NCBI GenBank assembly: GCA_018881555.1
Contig: JACAXG010000104.1
Coordinates: 599,775 to 663,774, forward strand
Direction of reading: 5' to 3'
Source: Amblyornis subalaris
Taxonomy: Eukaryota > Chordata > Aves > Passeriformes > Ptilonorhynchidae
DNA: 64,000 nt
In this document: positions 24,976 to 37,277 of the stretch, in pieces
How the letters are laid out: every line of letters begins with the position of its first letter
Numbering within the stretch: position 1 is the first letter of the stretch
Translations under genes and position numbers: made by a program
The notes under the pieces: model-generated
Told to the model about the DNA's origin: nothing
Database searches by the model: none
The model's input: the letters and a program-made list of their open reading frames with translations, nothing else

Positions 24976-27900
24976 AAAGGATGTGCTGCTTCAAGAATTT
25001 AAAACAAACATATAATGAAAAGCATGACATGTGCTACCTTTCAGGAGATTTTTCTGCTGTGACGGTTGCAGTAAAATGTTGCAAGGCTGAAGGCATAAAG
25101 AAATCTTCCTAGTTTTAGCCTATATTGAGTGAATAAATTTGTTCTTTGTATTGTAAGTTTTATCTAATAGGTATACTTTTTTCCTCCCTTCTCCACGCAG
25201 AGTGTGTGTGTGCTTGGAGGTACATTGACATTTATAGATTGAAGAACAAGCCTTTATTTTATTCATAATTATGTGTGAAAAGATAAAAGGATCACCTTAA
25301 CTCAGTGTGGCTGTGTGTACTGTCTTTGGTATTGTTTCCCTCAGTTGTCACCTTGGAGGACCCTTGGTTTTGCTCCTCCCTGAGCCAGTTATATTTCAAC
25401 CTGTAATGTCTGGCCTTAGAGCAAGCCCAAAAATTGGCTCCCAAGGTAGTTTCACAGCTCACTGTTAAAGANAGTCACTCCATTGCCAGTAGCTCTTCCT
25501 GCGCCCCATTCCAGCTGTAGAGGCAGTGTGTTTTACTTTCTTAGTGTTAAAAGTTTGTCTGAACCCTCAACTCTTTTGATGTTTCATTTTTTATGTAGAA
25601 TAAAATACTTAGAGCAATCTGCTAATTATGTCTCTTCTTTGGAACCAGTGAAAATAGAGGGGTTTTTTTTTTTCCAAGTACTGTCTTGTACTGGATTCCT
25701 TGCATTGTGTTCCCTTCTGTCTTCCTTTCCTTCAGGTTCCTGGGAGAACTGAACTTGGCTAAGGCAGCAGAACTGGGGCCCAGTGTGGGTCACTGCATTG
25801 CATCTNTCTGCTTGGGTTGAGCTTTTCCCATAGGCACATATTTATGGGGGTACATGTATTTGTGTGCTCTACATGCTGTCCTCCCCTTTGGCCTCGCATC
25901 CTGGCACATGAAGGTGGTAGCAGAGAGAAGAAACAGATGACAGTAGCTGATTTGGAGGTATTGTGTACCTTGTGTGGTGTGTGGAGCTGGGCCACCCTTC
26001 TAAAGACCAAGCTAAGGTAACTAACAAAAATCAATAGCCTGTGTATGTACTCTTGGGGACACCATTTTCTGAGGAATTCCAGTGACTCAAAGGATGAGAG
26101 ATTTTTTGATACAGAGGTGACAGTGGCTGCACTTTCTACCACCTTAGAATCATTAGGGAATTATTTTCCTTCGGATATGGCTATTTCTTTCAGTATGCAC
26201 CCCTAAGTAACCCTTTGAGTATTATTGGATCTCTCTCTTTTTGTGGCTTTGGTCTGTCTCGATGTTTAATCTTCCAGGGTCTTTTATTTATTTGTTTCTT
26301 TTTCTCTACATGGTTCCACTTGGGTTCCGTTGCTTTCTGTTTCTCAGGTTTTTTGAAGACCTGAACAATAGGTGGCTTTCTGTGACACTTTCTCATACCA
26401 TGCAAACAGAATTTGTAAATTAGCATTCACACCAAAAGAAATTGGGCTTTGTCTTAAAATGTGTAAGGGAAGGTTTCCTTCCATTTTCTGAGTCTAAAAA
26501 GTGTTTTGTTTTGTGGAGTATGTCCATAAAGCGGGAACTGAGATGTGTGCAATGTATGCAGACATAAAGCACAAAGCTGCTATGCTAGAAAGGATGCCCA
26601 CCTTTCTTGTTTTTGAGGGGGAGNGATGGCTTTTTTTGAGAGTTGCTTCAGTGGTGAACATGATTGTTTACTGACAAGTCATTTTTGTGGTCTCAGCAAA
26701 TGCATTTGTATGGACACCTAGCTTAATGTGAATGCCCAGTCACGTGGACAATTAGGGGTGCTGTTTCTGAGAGATTAATATTTGTAGCTGTATTTTGCAC
26801 TAGAAAATTGATTTAGGCCTTAGGCTGTAGACTGTCTAAATTGTATGCAATCATTGCTATCATTCCTGTTCACAGTCTTTGGGATTTTGTAAATTAAAGA
26901 AAATGGAAAGTGAAATAAAAAAGAAAGGGAAAATGTATTTTGATGTAGTGAAAATGTCATTCTTCTTGTGTATGGGCTCTACCAATTTACTAGCCAACCT
27001 GTAAGATATTTTTTTAATTGTTCATTCNGGAAATGTCTCTCTAGAACAGGAGATAAATTTATTACTCTATTTTAACTCTATAGTTATTGAATTTTAATCT
27101 ACAGAAGAAACTGTTCTGGTTTGTGAGTTGTGGGCTTTTGTGTTTTGGCTGTGAGGACTAAACCTCAGAGGAGACAGGCTGTTTTGTTAAGTGAGCCATT
27201 TCACCCTGTTACTTCCCGTTTAGAGATGGGGAGGTCTGGTTTTGTGTATGTAACTGCAAATAACCTGAGAGACCTTGATTAATGAAGCTAAGTGCATTGA
27301 AATTCAGAGAGGAAGTTAGTACAGAAAAGATGGTATTTAGTTTGCTTTCCCCTTCCTGAAAGAGCTTACAAGAAAACAGTAGTATCTGTGACAGGCTTCT
27401 AAGGATTAGGAGGGACTATCTTGAGCTTTTTGATGCTGAGATATTGCCCTTTTAGTCAGTATTTACATCATTGTCTTCTAATGCATTTATATGAGTTGAG
27501 GGGCTGTATAACTGCTGCTTTGTAGTTTATCTGTCCAGGTTTGGGCTTGATGATCCAAACTTCAATTGCTATTTGTAGCATCTATTACGTCTTTGATTTT
27601 CAGGTACAGAACTGAGAGCAAATTTGAGCAAAGAAATAGTGAAAAGANGAAGTTAAAACTATAGTCACACATGTCTAAAATAGAATAATTCCATTTTGGT
27701 TATTTGAAAGGGTCTTTAAATTGGAGGATTATTATCTTGTATTCAGGATAGTCTACTTTGTACATGCTGTATGTTTTTTTTNAAATTTTTTAATTGAGTG
27801 GGTTTTTGATAGGAAGTTGAATTTGTACCCTGAGCTGTCCTGTGCACCTCTTTTGCTTCATATAAACATGAGATAGCTAAATATAAATAATCTTTCCATC

Positions 27901-30900
27901 AAATGCTGGAGGAGAAGAGGGAACATAAACTATGATGTACTTTCCGAGGGACAGGAAAATGTATTGAGGTAGGCAGTTTGGAGTATCTCATGCATATTAG
28001 CGATTTCTTTGTCAATGTCCTCTTTTCGTGTTTGTGAAGAAGAGGCAAAACAGTGTAGCCTTCCTTCTCTACATCAAGGGAACAGAAAGCAATGGGAATT
28101 CCTACAGGGCTACTGTGCCTTCTCCCCATACCTTATAAATATGTTCTTAGAATTATAGGGCTGCCTTAGATTTAAGGTAGTTCTGGTTATCTTCTCTTAT
28201 CAGGACATCCTACAAAATCAAGGTAGCATCATTTATAAGATTACAAATTAGGTGGAAATACTTTTAGTTNTATTTGAAAGCAGAGACTCTATTTTAAAGC
28301 AAGCAAGCTTCAATTTAAATATGTAGACAGAAATTGGAACTGGAGGTCTTGAGAAACCCCATTCATTTTATATGTCTTCTATTTGAGACCAAGACGGCAG
28401 TTTTCCTTTTATAGAGAGGATTTAAAATCCCAAGACCATTTAAGTTTGCTAGCAAGACTTCTACTTTGTTTTGCCACTGGGGTAAGAACATACACGAAGC
28501 AGTTTATGGAAGCCTCCAGATTGTGTGTTTATGTCTCTGTCCACCTATGTCCCTATATTACATCCTTAAAATGTTAACCTTTTGCTCTAAAATGCTCTGG
28601 GTACAGGAGACTCAGTATCTGATACTGGAATTTGAGTGTACCTTTCCTAATAACAGATAGGCATATGTAATGCAGTGTAAATTACAGGAATTAACGCAGT
28701 AGTTATTTTTAATACACGTTGAGTTGATTTCTTTACAGAAGCCTTCAGACCAAATAATGTTTAATGCATGGAAAACTTTGACACTACTTTTTCCTGTGTT
28801 TGAAAAACAGTGATAAAGCAGTCTGGCTGTCGAAATGTCAGAATTTCACACTGACATTTAGAGAAGAGTTTCCATTTTCTGATCTGTTCTAGTGTGGCTT
28901 TTTTTGATATTGAGCTTCTTAAAGAAGATACAAAAAGTCATTAATAGAGCTGTAAAGCTTCATTTCTGTATCGCAAATGCAGTTGAAGATTCCTGGAATT
29001 TATAGCAGTGTCCTTTAAGAGTACTGTTAATGGATATGTTGCTTCTTAAACACTGACTATCCCATATGGATCTCGGCCTTTGAACATTTTCTTGGAAACT
29101 GGATGTGTAGGTGGAGGGGGAGAAGGAGAAGTGGGAGGTTGCAATCTGAAAATGTGCAGAAATGTTTGGTTTTTCTTTCTGTGTAACAGAAGAAACTTTA
29201 GTCTGCTGAATTCCTTAGTAATAAAGAAGCAAAGACAAGTTAATTTGAAANTATAAAAGTAATAATAAATAACATAAAACTAAATTAATGTCTGCTCTGA
29301 ATATTCCAGCTGTCAAGAAGTTGTGTTTATCTCTACACTGAGTGGATGAATTGCTTAATTTACATTGCATTATGGTGGGTTTTTTCTTAAGAATTTTCCT
29401 AAAAAGTTAATTGCTTCTTTCTTAATACAATTTTTAGTTTGTTTTTAAAAAGATACTGTTCACTTTGCATACTTACTAACTGTATGCATTAATATGCAAT
29501 ATAATTCGTTGTTGTAGTATTTGGAGATTAATAACTTATTTGGTAAACAAAAAAGGATCATTGTTTTTAACTGCATCTGTGTGAAGTCAGATGGAATTAC
29601 TATTTTATTAGAATACACAAGAAAAATAATGCTAAGTATCTCAAAATTTGGCTAAAATGTTGAGTAAATATTACTTCTAAATAAAAATGAGTTTTGAGAA
29701 ATTTGCTTGTTTCTGCTGCATCTTACAGAAAACACTTGATTAGTAAATTGAATGAGAATTTCTGGCTAAAGATTTTTAGAACAAGGAGAGCTGTTCTGTA
29801 AAATTTGGTTTAATATTTGGGGGAACTAAAACATATTTCAATTTCAGCTGAAATTTATTTCTTAAATTTTATATAAGTCTCTGAACCTAGCAAAAATTAT
29901 TTTTAAAATATTTTTTCTTNCTCTAGGTATTTATATTGGGAGTTCTCCTAGTTCATTTGTTTGACTTCCTGAAATTTATCAGCCTCAAACTTGTTTGGCT
30001 TGAATCTTTCAGCTCTTTAATGGAAGTTCTTGTTTTAAGATATAAGGTTAAATTTTTCACCACTCTGGAGTGCTTTGTTTCGGTTTGAATTGTAATGCGT
30101 TTACTTTTAAAGAACAAACCCCATTATTGTAAAAGAATGGTTAAAATGAAAATATTTCCATAAAAAATGATTTTATGGGGTTCTTTTTTTTTTTTTTAAT
30201 AACTATAAAGCAAGCGGTACAGTTAAAAGCATTTCACTCTAGAGGGAGGGTACCTAAATTAAAATGCATTAAAATTTGTATGGAAAATTTTACAAGTAAT
30301 GGCTTTGTTGTTTTGGGGGTTTTGTGGTGGTTTTTCTTTTAATTCAGAGGAGAATGGTCAGTAATATTAAAAAAATTTCAGTTACTGGGTAATTCATCTT
30401 GCCAATGCAAGATCCTTTTTTTAAATTATTTTTTTTCCCCATAAATAAATTTTCAAATATTCGTGTTAAGTTTAAAACCCATGCTTCGACAGTCTGTGTG
30501 AGAGNTGTGAGTGTTTGTGTCCTTTTCAGCTCCAGTATCAGTTTCTGTGTTTTGAATAGGTGATACAGCATAATTTAGTTTTTTAATTGAGAAAATGGTT
30601 GTTGTGTTTGTAAATAGACTATGAAAGAAACTACCTGTTGGTATTTGATGCACTATTAATTCAATGTATCTCTTTGATGACCCTTATCTTGCTCGAGTTA
30701 CTTTTTTTGCCAATTTAGAGCTTTGTAATAATATATGATAACTGATGGAAAATTAATTTCAAACATAAAAGGTTGAATACATGATATAAAAATTAGTTCT
30801 GACTTGTTAAAAAAAAATCTCTTAAGATATGTAAATACAGCAATAGATGAAAACATACAAATAGTTGGTTTTCTAATTGCCATGGGGAGAACTAACAGCT

Positions 30901-33900
30901 TTACTCACCAGCATTCATTTTTATATTTCCAGCTGCATATTTAGACTGAAATATCCAACACTGATATAGGATATTTGAACAACACCATTTAATAGAACTG
31001 TAGTCCCTTAAAGAGGAAGTAGTTTTCAAGAACTCAGAGACACTTTTGTTGGTTTTGCAGTGTATTCTCGAGTTTAAAGTTCACTTTTGAAGGAGGGTGT
31101 CATTAATTGCTCTCGATATTTGAATAAGAAGTTGTTGGAGGATTTTTAAGGAGTTGTATCTATTGTATTTGGTGGTATGGTCTTTTTAATTGAGTTCTGA
31201 ATTGCTGAATTCTGTTTTGGAAGTTAATTATTGCACTTAACGATTTCTCAAAGCAATAGTTTTCTTGTATTGCAACATTTTTCTGAAAGGGCTTTTTTCT
31301 TCCTTTGTCCTGTGAATTTGATTTGGTGTTCAGGTAAGCTGCAAAAATCATTTTTGCTCATTATTTATGTATTAAATTTATGTATTAGAATCAGAGAGGG
31401 TTTTAGAAAAGATAGATTGGGAGAATTCAGATGACACTAATTTCACTTGCCAACAATTTGTCAGAAATTTGCGTTAGGTATTGAATAACCTTTTTTGTAT
31501 ACAGAAGATGGAAGAATGGAAAAGTCAGTAATACCAAATCAACTTTAGAAAAAGGTATCAAATCAAGTTAAAATTCCTTTAAAAGAGAAATGCAACTGTA
31601 TTTAGTCTGAAGTTGAGCTACGTGCGAGATTTTTACAAATTTAGAGAGAAGTCTTGAGAAGGGGATGCTAGAGAATTTAACTGCAAATACCTTTAGTGTT
31701 TGGTTCGTGTTATTCTTAAGCAGAACTTAACAACCATGAATAAGGCTGTGGAGATGTTCTTTCATCTCTGGGGATGATCAAATGCAGNTAAAATACAAAA
31801 TGTGGGCACTCATCAGTTTCAGACAAGGACAGCAGCTTGCAGGAACATGGAAAAACTCGTCAAATAAAACTTTGCAAAATTAGGAAGTTGTCTGTTTTGT
31901 AAATAGGCTTTTTCTAGTAAAGGTAGTATGGAATATTAAACCATAATTAGTAAATGGAATACAAATTTTTACTAGTGGCAAAAAAAATCCCTTTCTATGC
32001 AAGTGTTATGTACATATTTGATAAAGTATGTTTTAAGATAATGTTTTAAATATAGTTAAACTTGTTTCTCTTATGAACCAATTTTCATAGAGATCACAGC
32101 TTTGCAGCCTTGTTTCAGTGCCTTCACTGAAGGCAGAAGAGAGAGAGAAATCCTTTTGTTTTTAGCACGAGAAGGCTGGGCAGTTGGGGCATCTGTGCTG
32201 TCTGACAGGCGGCCAAGCTTTGGTCCAGGAGTGTGGCCAGCATGGCAGGAGACACACGTAGGGGTGGGGGAACTGGCACTGTCTCAGCATCGGGCCAAAG
32301 GAGACCAACCAGAGGGAAATTCCACCACTTTGAGCTTTGGGGAGCTCATGATATTTCCTAGGGAAGCCTAAGGAGGATGACCTGGGAAGGCTGGAAGTGC
32401 TGTGGTGAGAGGGAATTGGAGGTGGGAGCTCGAGGATCTTATAGGTACAATGGGAAGGCTGTTGCAGGAACAAGCTGGTAATGAAGGGCTGCTTGCACAA
32501 TGGAAACTCAAGTGACAGGAAGCAAATTCATAGGAAACTGATCTTCAGCCTGCTGCTCAAAAAACAAGCTATTCTTTAGAGCCGCAGCTGAGCTGGGAAA
32601 GGAAGACAGCACGTAGTGATGTGACAGGCACGTTTCTGAGTTTTCCTAAGACTAACTTTGGGGCCAGAGGATTTCTTTCACTGCAGAGAAGGAGGATTTG
32701 CAGTGAGTCNCTTCTCTGGAAAGGATGTTAACCAGTTGATTCTTTTTTTTGTCTCAGTAATATATCGTAAAAATTATACCTGCTCACATTCCTTGTCAAT
32801 GTATTTATAAGAGTGAAAATGAAATAATTTACTGTGGGTTACTTGTAGATCGTGAATAGTGTTGCTTCCTACAAATCGCAGTAACAAAACAGACTTTCTG
32901 CTGCTTTGCAATACTTCTTTTCCTCCCACCGTTTTCCTCTCACTTGAAAGCTAATCTCTTGCTTTAGATTACTCCTTACAACAACTATCTGTGTTACAGA
33001 GGAATATGGCTTCAGCTGAACTGTAACCAATGAGTCAGAATAGGAAAAACACAGTTGTATTTCATTAATAGATAGGTTTTCATTAGAACAAAGACAATAA
33101 AAAATGCCAAAGCTATAACTGCAATCGCAAGTATATTCAACTTTTCTACATGTGACTCCTGAAGTGCTTGAATGTTTTGTTTTCCATGAAGTTCTTTAGA
33201 TGGGTTTCACTCCATTCAGACATAAGAATAGGCGATATCCTTACAAATAGTAATAAGTGAACATTTCTGTTAGTAGTGAGTAATGGTAGTGTTTACTCTT
33301 CTACAGATGACTCATGTAGATTGAACTTTTCTTTTTTTAATGGAGTTGTGTTTTTTCATTATAGATGTATATATGAAGTTTATAATTGTCCTGACTTTAT
33401 TCTTGCTTAGCTGTGATGAGCTGTCCTGCAAAATTGTATTTTTAGACTTGTTTCCTAAGGAAATGAAGCTTGCACTAGTCATGCTGTCACAGTCATCTGT
33501 CATCGTCCATCCATCTGTCCATCCTTGATAACTCAGCCAATTTTAGGCAAACTTGACAGACTGGCAGAGATAAACTAACTAGTTTTCTCCAAGTCTGTGC
33601 CTGGGAGGGTCATTGCTGGTGTCCCTCACTGGAGGAGAAGCCAGAGCAATCCCAGCTCTTTGCTCAGTCCAGGCAGGGCTGAAAGGCAGTGGGGCACTGG
33701 GCATTGTGCTTGGCTGGCCAGCCCAGCAAAGGTAGGGACGAGGGCAGCACCAGGGGAGATGGAGTAGGCTTTGAGGGCATTTTGGAGATGGCAGTGGGGA
33801 GCTGGAGATATGAGAAGGACCTGGAGATGTGAAAGGAGTCATACGGTAGGGGGACTTATTGTGAATCCTGCAGGAGATGGGGGAGGCAGAGGAGGAATAG

Positions 33901-35919
33901 CACAGCAGGAGTTATAAGGAGAAAAACAGGAACAGATTTCCTTCATTCTGCTCATGGAACAACATGTTTCCTCTTCAGTCATAAATGCAGTTATGAATGT
34001 TGTAACCTCACAGAAAAAATGATTGTTAGATAATGTTGTGTGTGCCCTTTGCTGTGCTTGACTGCAGACCAGTCTCTGNATAGTTTGTTACTTTGGTCAA
34101 ACCAACTGGAAACAGTCTGTGGTGCACATTGCTGCTATTGCAAAAGGTTAATCATTACCGTGGTGTCAGCCTTAAAAAGTTTGTTCACGTGAAAAGTTAA
34201 GCTTAAACTGAAGGACTCCAGTTGTCTTTATTGATAAAAATTAGAAACTTCACAATGGTTTTTGGTTGNTTTTTTTTTTAATTTTCCCGAGTTTGTAATG
34301 ATTTGTGTTTAATGGAGAGGCTAGGAAGGAACATTTGAAATATCAGATGCACCATTGGAAGGTTTGTGAAAAAGATGTAATTTATGAAACTCCAAATGAA
34401 AGAAAGTGCTTGAATGATAACTTTTTTGTAAATATTTAGATACCTTTATCAGACTTCAGAGGTTTTTTTGAGAAATTTTGGCTTTTTACCTATTTGTCAA
34501 CAATTTTTTCTCCAGATACTTCAGTTTATGGCATTCTCTGGTCACACGGCATCCCTGTCTCTCACAGTTATCTCTGTGCTCTGATTTTCAACTACTTCAT
34601 CATCTACTGCTTTTTTTATTTTATTAGTTCTTCTGCTGTAATTCCAAGAAGCAGTATTGCATCTCTTCATTAGAGAGCAGATAAACACCTAAGTTTTTAA
34701 TCTGGAAGGCTCAGTCTCAGTGGAGGGCTTTATGTAGAGTGAATCTATTGAAATCTATTGCTTGTTTTCCATGAAATTATAACAAGTAATTTCCCCCTTT
34801 TATTAACAGAACGACCCTTAAGTTGTGTTTGTTTATATCACTGTAATTTAATGCTTGTTAGTTCTGATACATCCTTGTCTTTTGGTTAAAAATTATCTCT
34901 ATACTGATGAAAATTTCCAGTCTTGGCAGAGATCAGAGCCTGACCAACTTCTGATTAGTGCTCGCTTGTACACTCTTTTCCTGTGATTGTCTCCTGTAGT
35001 ACAATAAGCTGCTCTCCCTCATTTTGCCTGAAAGTGCAGTCACTGGCTCTCGGCTGAAATGATGTAGTTAGAATGACATTAGGATGTAGCAGGCTCCAGC
35101 AGGAAACAAGGAGCTGCTGGGGAAGGTCAGGAAACACTTTAGGATCATTGGAATTTTCTGCCATCTTCTGAGACCACAAGACCACATATTAATTGATGTA
35201 TTTACCCCTTCTAGTCAGCGATCCCTGCATGGTTGTGTGCGCTGTTTGTCTGTGCTGTACAGATAACTCTGTGAAATAACCATAAAAGTTTTGTGCTGAA
35301 CAAACAGCTTTGCTGAAGATGCCTGTTGGATATGCAAGTACATATATATCTATATATATTAAAACACACTTTTTGGCAGCAGAGTGGCTGGATTGAATAG
35401 TCCTGAGTTGTTAAAAGCAAAATAGCATGTATCTCCTTATTTCAGATTATTTGAAGAAACAAAAACAAAGTACCTCTATTTATTTTCCTTCCATCAAGTA
35501 TTCCATAATCAGCATGTGTGCTCTTGTGTCTCAACTAAATCTCTCACCTGCCAGCCAGGCTCTAGGAGTATGGAGAAAAGTATAAATGCTCCTGTTTCTG
35601 TGATGATTTTGCTTTCTGTCCCCTGCATGACGTTTTGGGTGTTGCTTGATTGTGCTATACTGAGACTTCATCTCTTGTTTTCAGAACTTTTAAAAGTGAA
35701 TTTCACTTTATTATTTTGTTTATATATAAACTTAGGCAGGGGGTTTCTGGAAAAGTTCGAAAAGTACACCAAGTGTGTTGTGCAGGTTTTCTTCTATATT
35801 TAAACAGACATTAGTATGGTTCCTCTAACTTAAAAAAAAAAAGTTGTGTTCAATGTTATTTTTGTTTCTTCTGTACATTGTATTTCACTCTGTAATTAAA
35901 GCCATGGTAGGACATCAGA

Positions 35920-35950
35920 ATTTGCATATTATAGGGAAACGTATGCAAAT
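35920..35950. promoter_or_regulatory. Inverted pair of octamer (POU-type) motifs
   Basis: ATTTGCATA (35920-35928) and its exact inverse TATGCAAAT (35942-35950) flank a 13-nt spacer. Each arm contains the consensus octamer recognised by POU-domain factors. The pair sits about 600 bp upstream of the second coding exon. It may be an intronic enhancer element or a chance AT-rich inverted repeat; binding is inference. Confidence 0.35.
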
Positions 35951-36555
35951 AGTCTTCTTCATCATCAGGTTTATGCTGTTAATAGTACATGGTGAAATGT
36001 AGGTGAAAGAGGTGTAGATTATGGAAGGGGGNTTGCAGTTGGAAGGAGTTGCAGCTGTACCTGCCTGGGTATTGCCAGAGCAAAGAGAGCAAAACAATAT
36101 GCAGAGGAACTTTAGCTTTTAATTCTGTGCTTGTTAATTTTTGTAGATTTTCTTTAACTTTTTGTTTGAGCCAAATAAAAGGAATCTCTAAAATTAAAAG
36201 GCATGGTCGTTTGGCTGGAATTTTAAGCTACATAGGCAAGCTCTGAAATGTTTCAGTGCTTAGCTGTCCTCCTACTGAAGAAATCACTATGTTTAAGTGT
36301 GTTTAAACTCTGGTACTTCTGAGAAGAGAATAGAAGTCATTATATCACAAATTACTCCTTGCCTAATGGTGCATCAGCTGGATGTTAACGAGAATCTCTT
36401 AAAGGTGTTGCTATTTCCTGACTATGTAGTGTTACAGAAGAGATCTTCATTTAGCAATGTTGTTGAAGTGAGGGGACAGCATGTCACCAAATCCGGCGCT
36501 TGTAGTCTGGGCACAAGCATTCCAAGTGACCACTTTACATTTCTGTCTTTAACAG

Positions 36556-37277
36556 GCTTGGGGAAGACCAAGAGAAAGACGAGTGCGAGAGACGCCTCAC
36601 CCACTCCCAGCACAGACGCGGAATACCCATCCAATGGCAGCAGCGCCGACCGGATTTACGATCTTAACATTCCCGCCTACGTGAAATTCGCCTATGTCGC
36701 GGAGAGGGAGGATGAACTGTCCCTCGTTAAAGGGTCCCGAGTGATTGTCATGGAGAAGTGCAGCGACGGCTGGTGGAGAGGTAGCTACAACGGACAGATC
36801 GGCTGGTTTCCTTCGAACTATGTGGTAGAGGAGGTTGAGGAGGCAACCGCAGATTCACCCAGCTTTCTCAGCCTAAGGAAAGGCGCTTCCATGAGTAACG
36901 GCCAGGGCACCAAAGTACTCCACATTGTTCAGACACTGTACCCATTCAGCTCGGTCACAGAAGAAGAGCTCAATTTTGAAAAAGGGGAAACGATGGAAGT
37001 CATTGAAAAACCAGAAAATGACCCAGAATGGTGGAAATGTAAAAATTCCAGAGGTCAAATTGGTCTTGTTCCTAAAAACTATGTAGTAATCGTTAGCGAT
37101 GGTCCTACCATGAACACTTCCCATCCACCTCAGATAAGCTACACGGGACCATCTTCTACCGGACGGTTTGCTGGAAGAGAGTGGTATTACGGGAACGTTA
37201 CCCGGCACCAAGCAGAATGTGCCCTGAATGAAAGGGGAGTGGAAGGAGATTTCCTTGTTAGAGATAGTGAATCTTCG
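36556..37277 (+). CDS. NCK2: NCK2 coding exon 2 (residues 76-316): second and third SH3 domains, first half of SH2
   Basis: The acceptor TTTAACAG ends at 36555 and the donor GTAAGT starts at 37278. Two bases complete Gly76, then 240 codons follow. The basic linker [10 protein letters not shown] (79-88) precedes Tyr110 in DRIYDLN. In NCK proteins this linker region is implicated in masking the second SH3, and the tyrosine is a known phosphorylation site in the human family. SH3-2 is about 114-168 (acidic EREDEL at 125-130, W148/W149, GWFPSNYV at 158-165). SH3-3 is about 196-255 (TLYPFSS at 202-208, W234/W235, GLVPKNYV at 245-252); in NCK2 this domain is known to bind the LIM4 domain of PINCH. 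The SH2 domain starts at [10 protein letters not shown] (283-292) and reaches the phosphotyrosine pocket FLVRDSESS (308-316), with the essential Arg311. The exon is much richer in CpG than its introns. It ends in phase 0. Confidence 0.98.

Larger units (their letters stand above)
16990..36555. other. NCK2: NCK2 intron 2 (19.6 kb)
   Basis: A GTAAGT...TTTAACAG intron, phase 1, with no exon recognised inside. It holds an AATAAA 21 nt after the donor, small tandem duplications (23450-23476, 24942-24975), a CAAA microsatellite (24606-24628), a perfect 18-bp palindrome (20218-20235) and an inverted pair of octamer motifs (35920-35950). Two GC- and purine-richer islands, about 32100-32500 and 33590-33930, stand out from the AT-rich background, but I cannot assign them to a repeat family or exon. 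Remaining open frames (up to 127 codons, minus strand, 25759-26142) have no recognisable domain. Confidence 0.9.

Noticed and set aside
25759..26142. 127-codon minus-strand open frame in intron 2
   Set aside because: No recognised motif, contains an N, and overlaps another open frame on the plus strand; treated as chance.
27113..27370. Second possible LTR starting TGTTCTGGTTTG and ending in ACA
   Set aside because: The start resembles some avian LTRs, but the flanking duplication is imperfect (AGAAAC versus AGAAAA), the segment is only 258 bp and it lacks an AATAAA.
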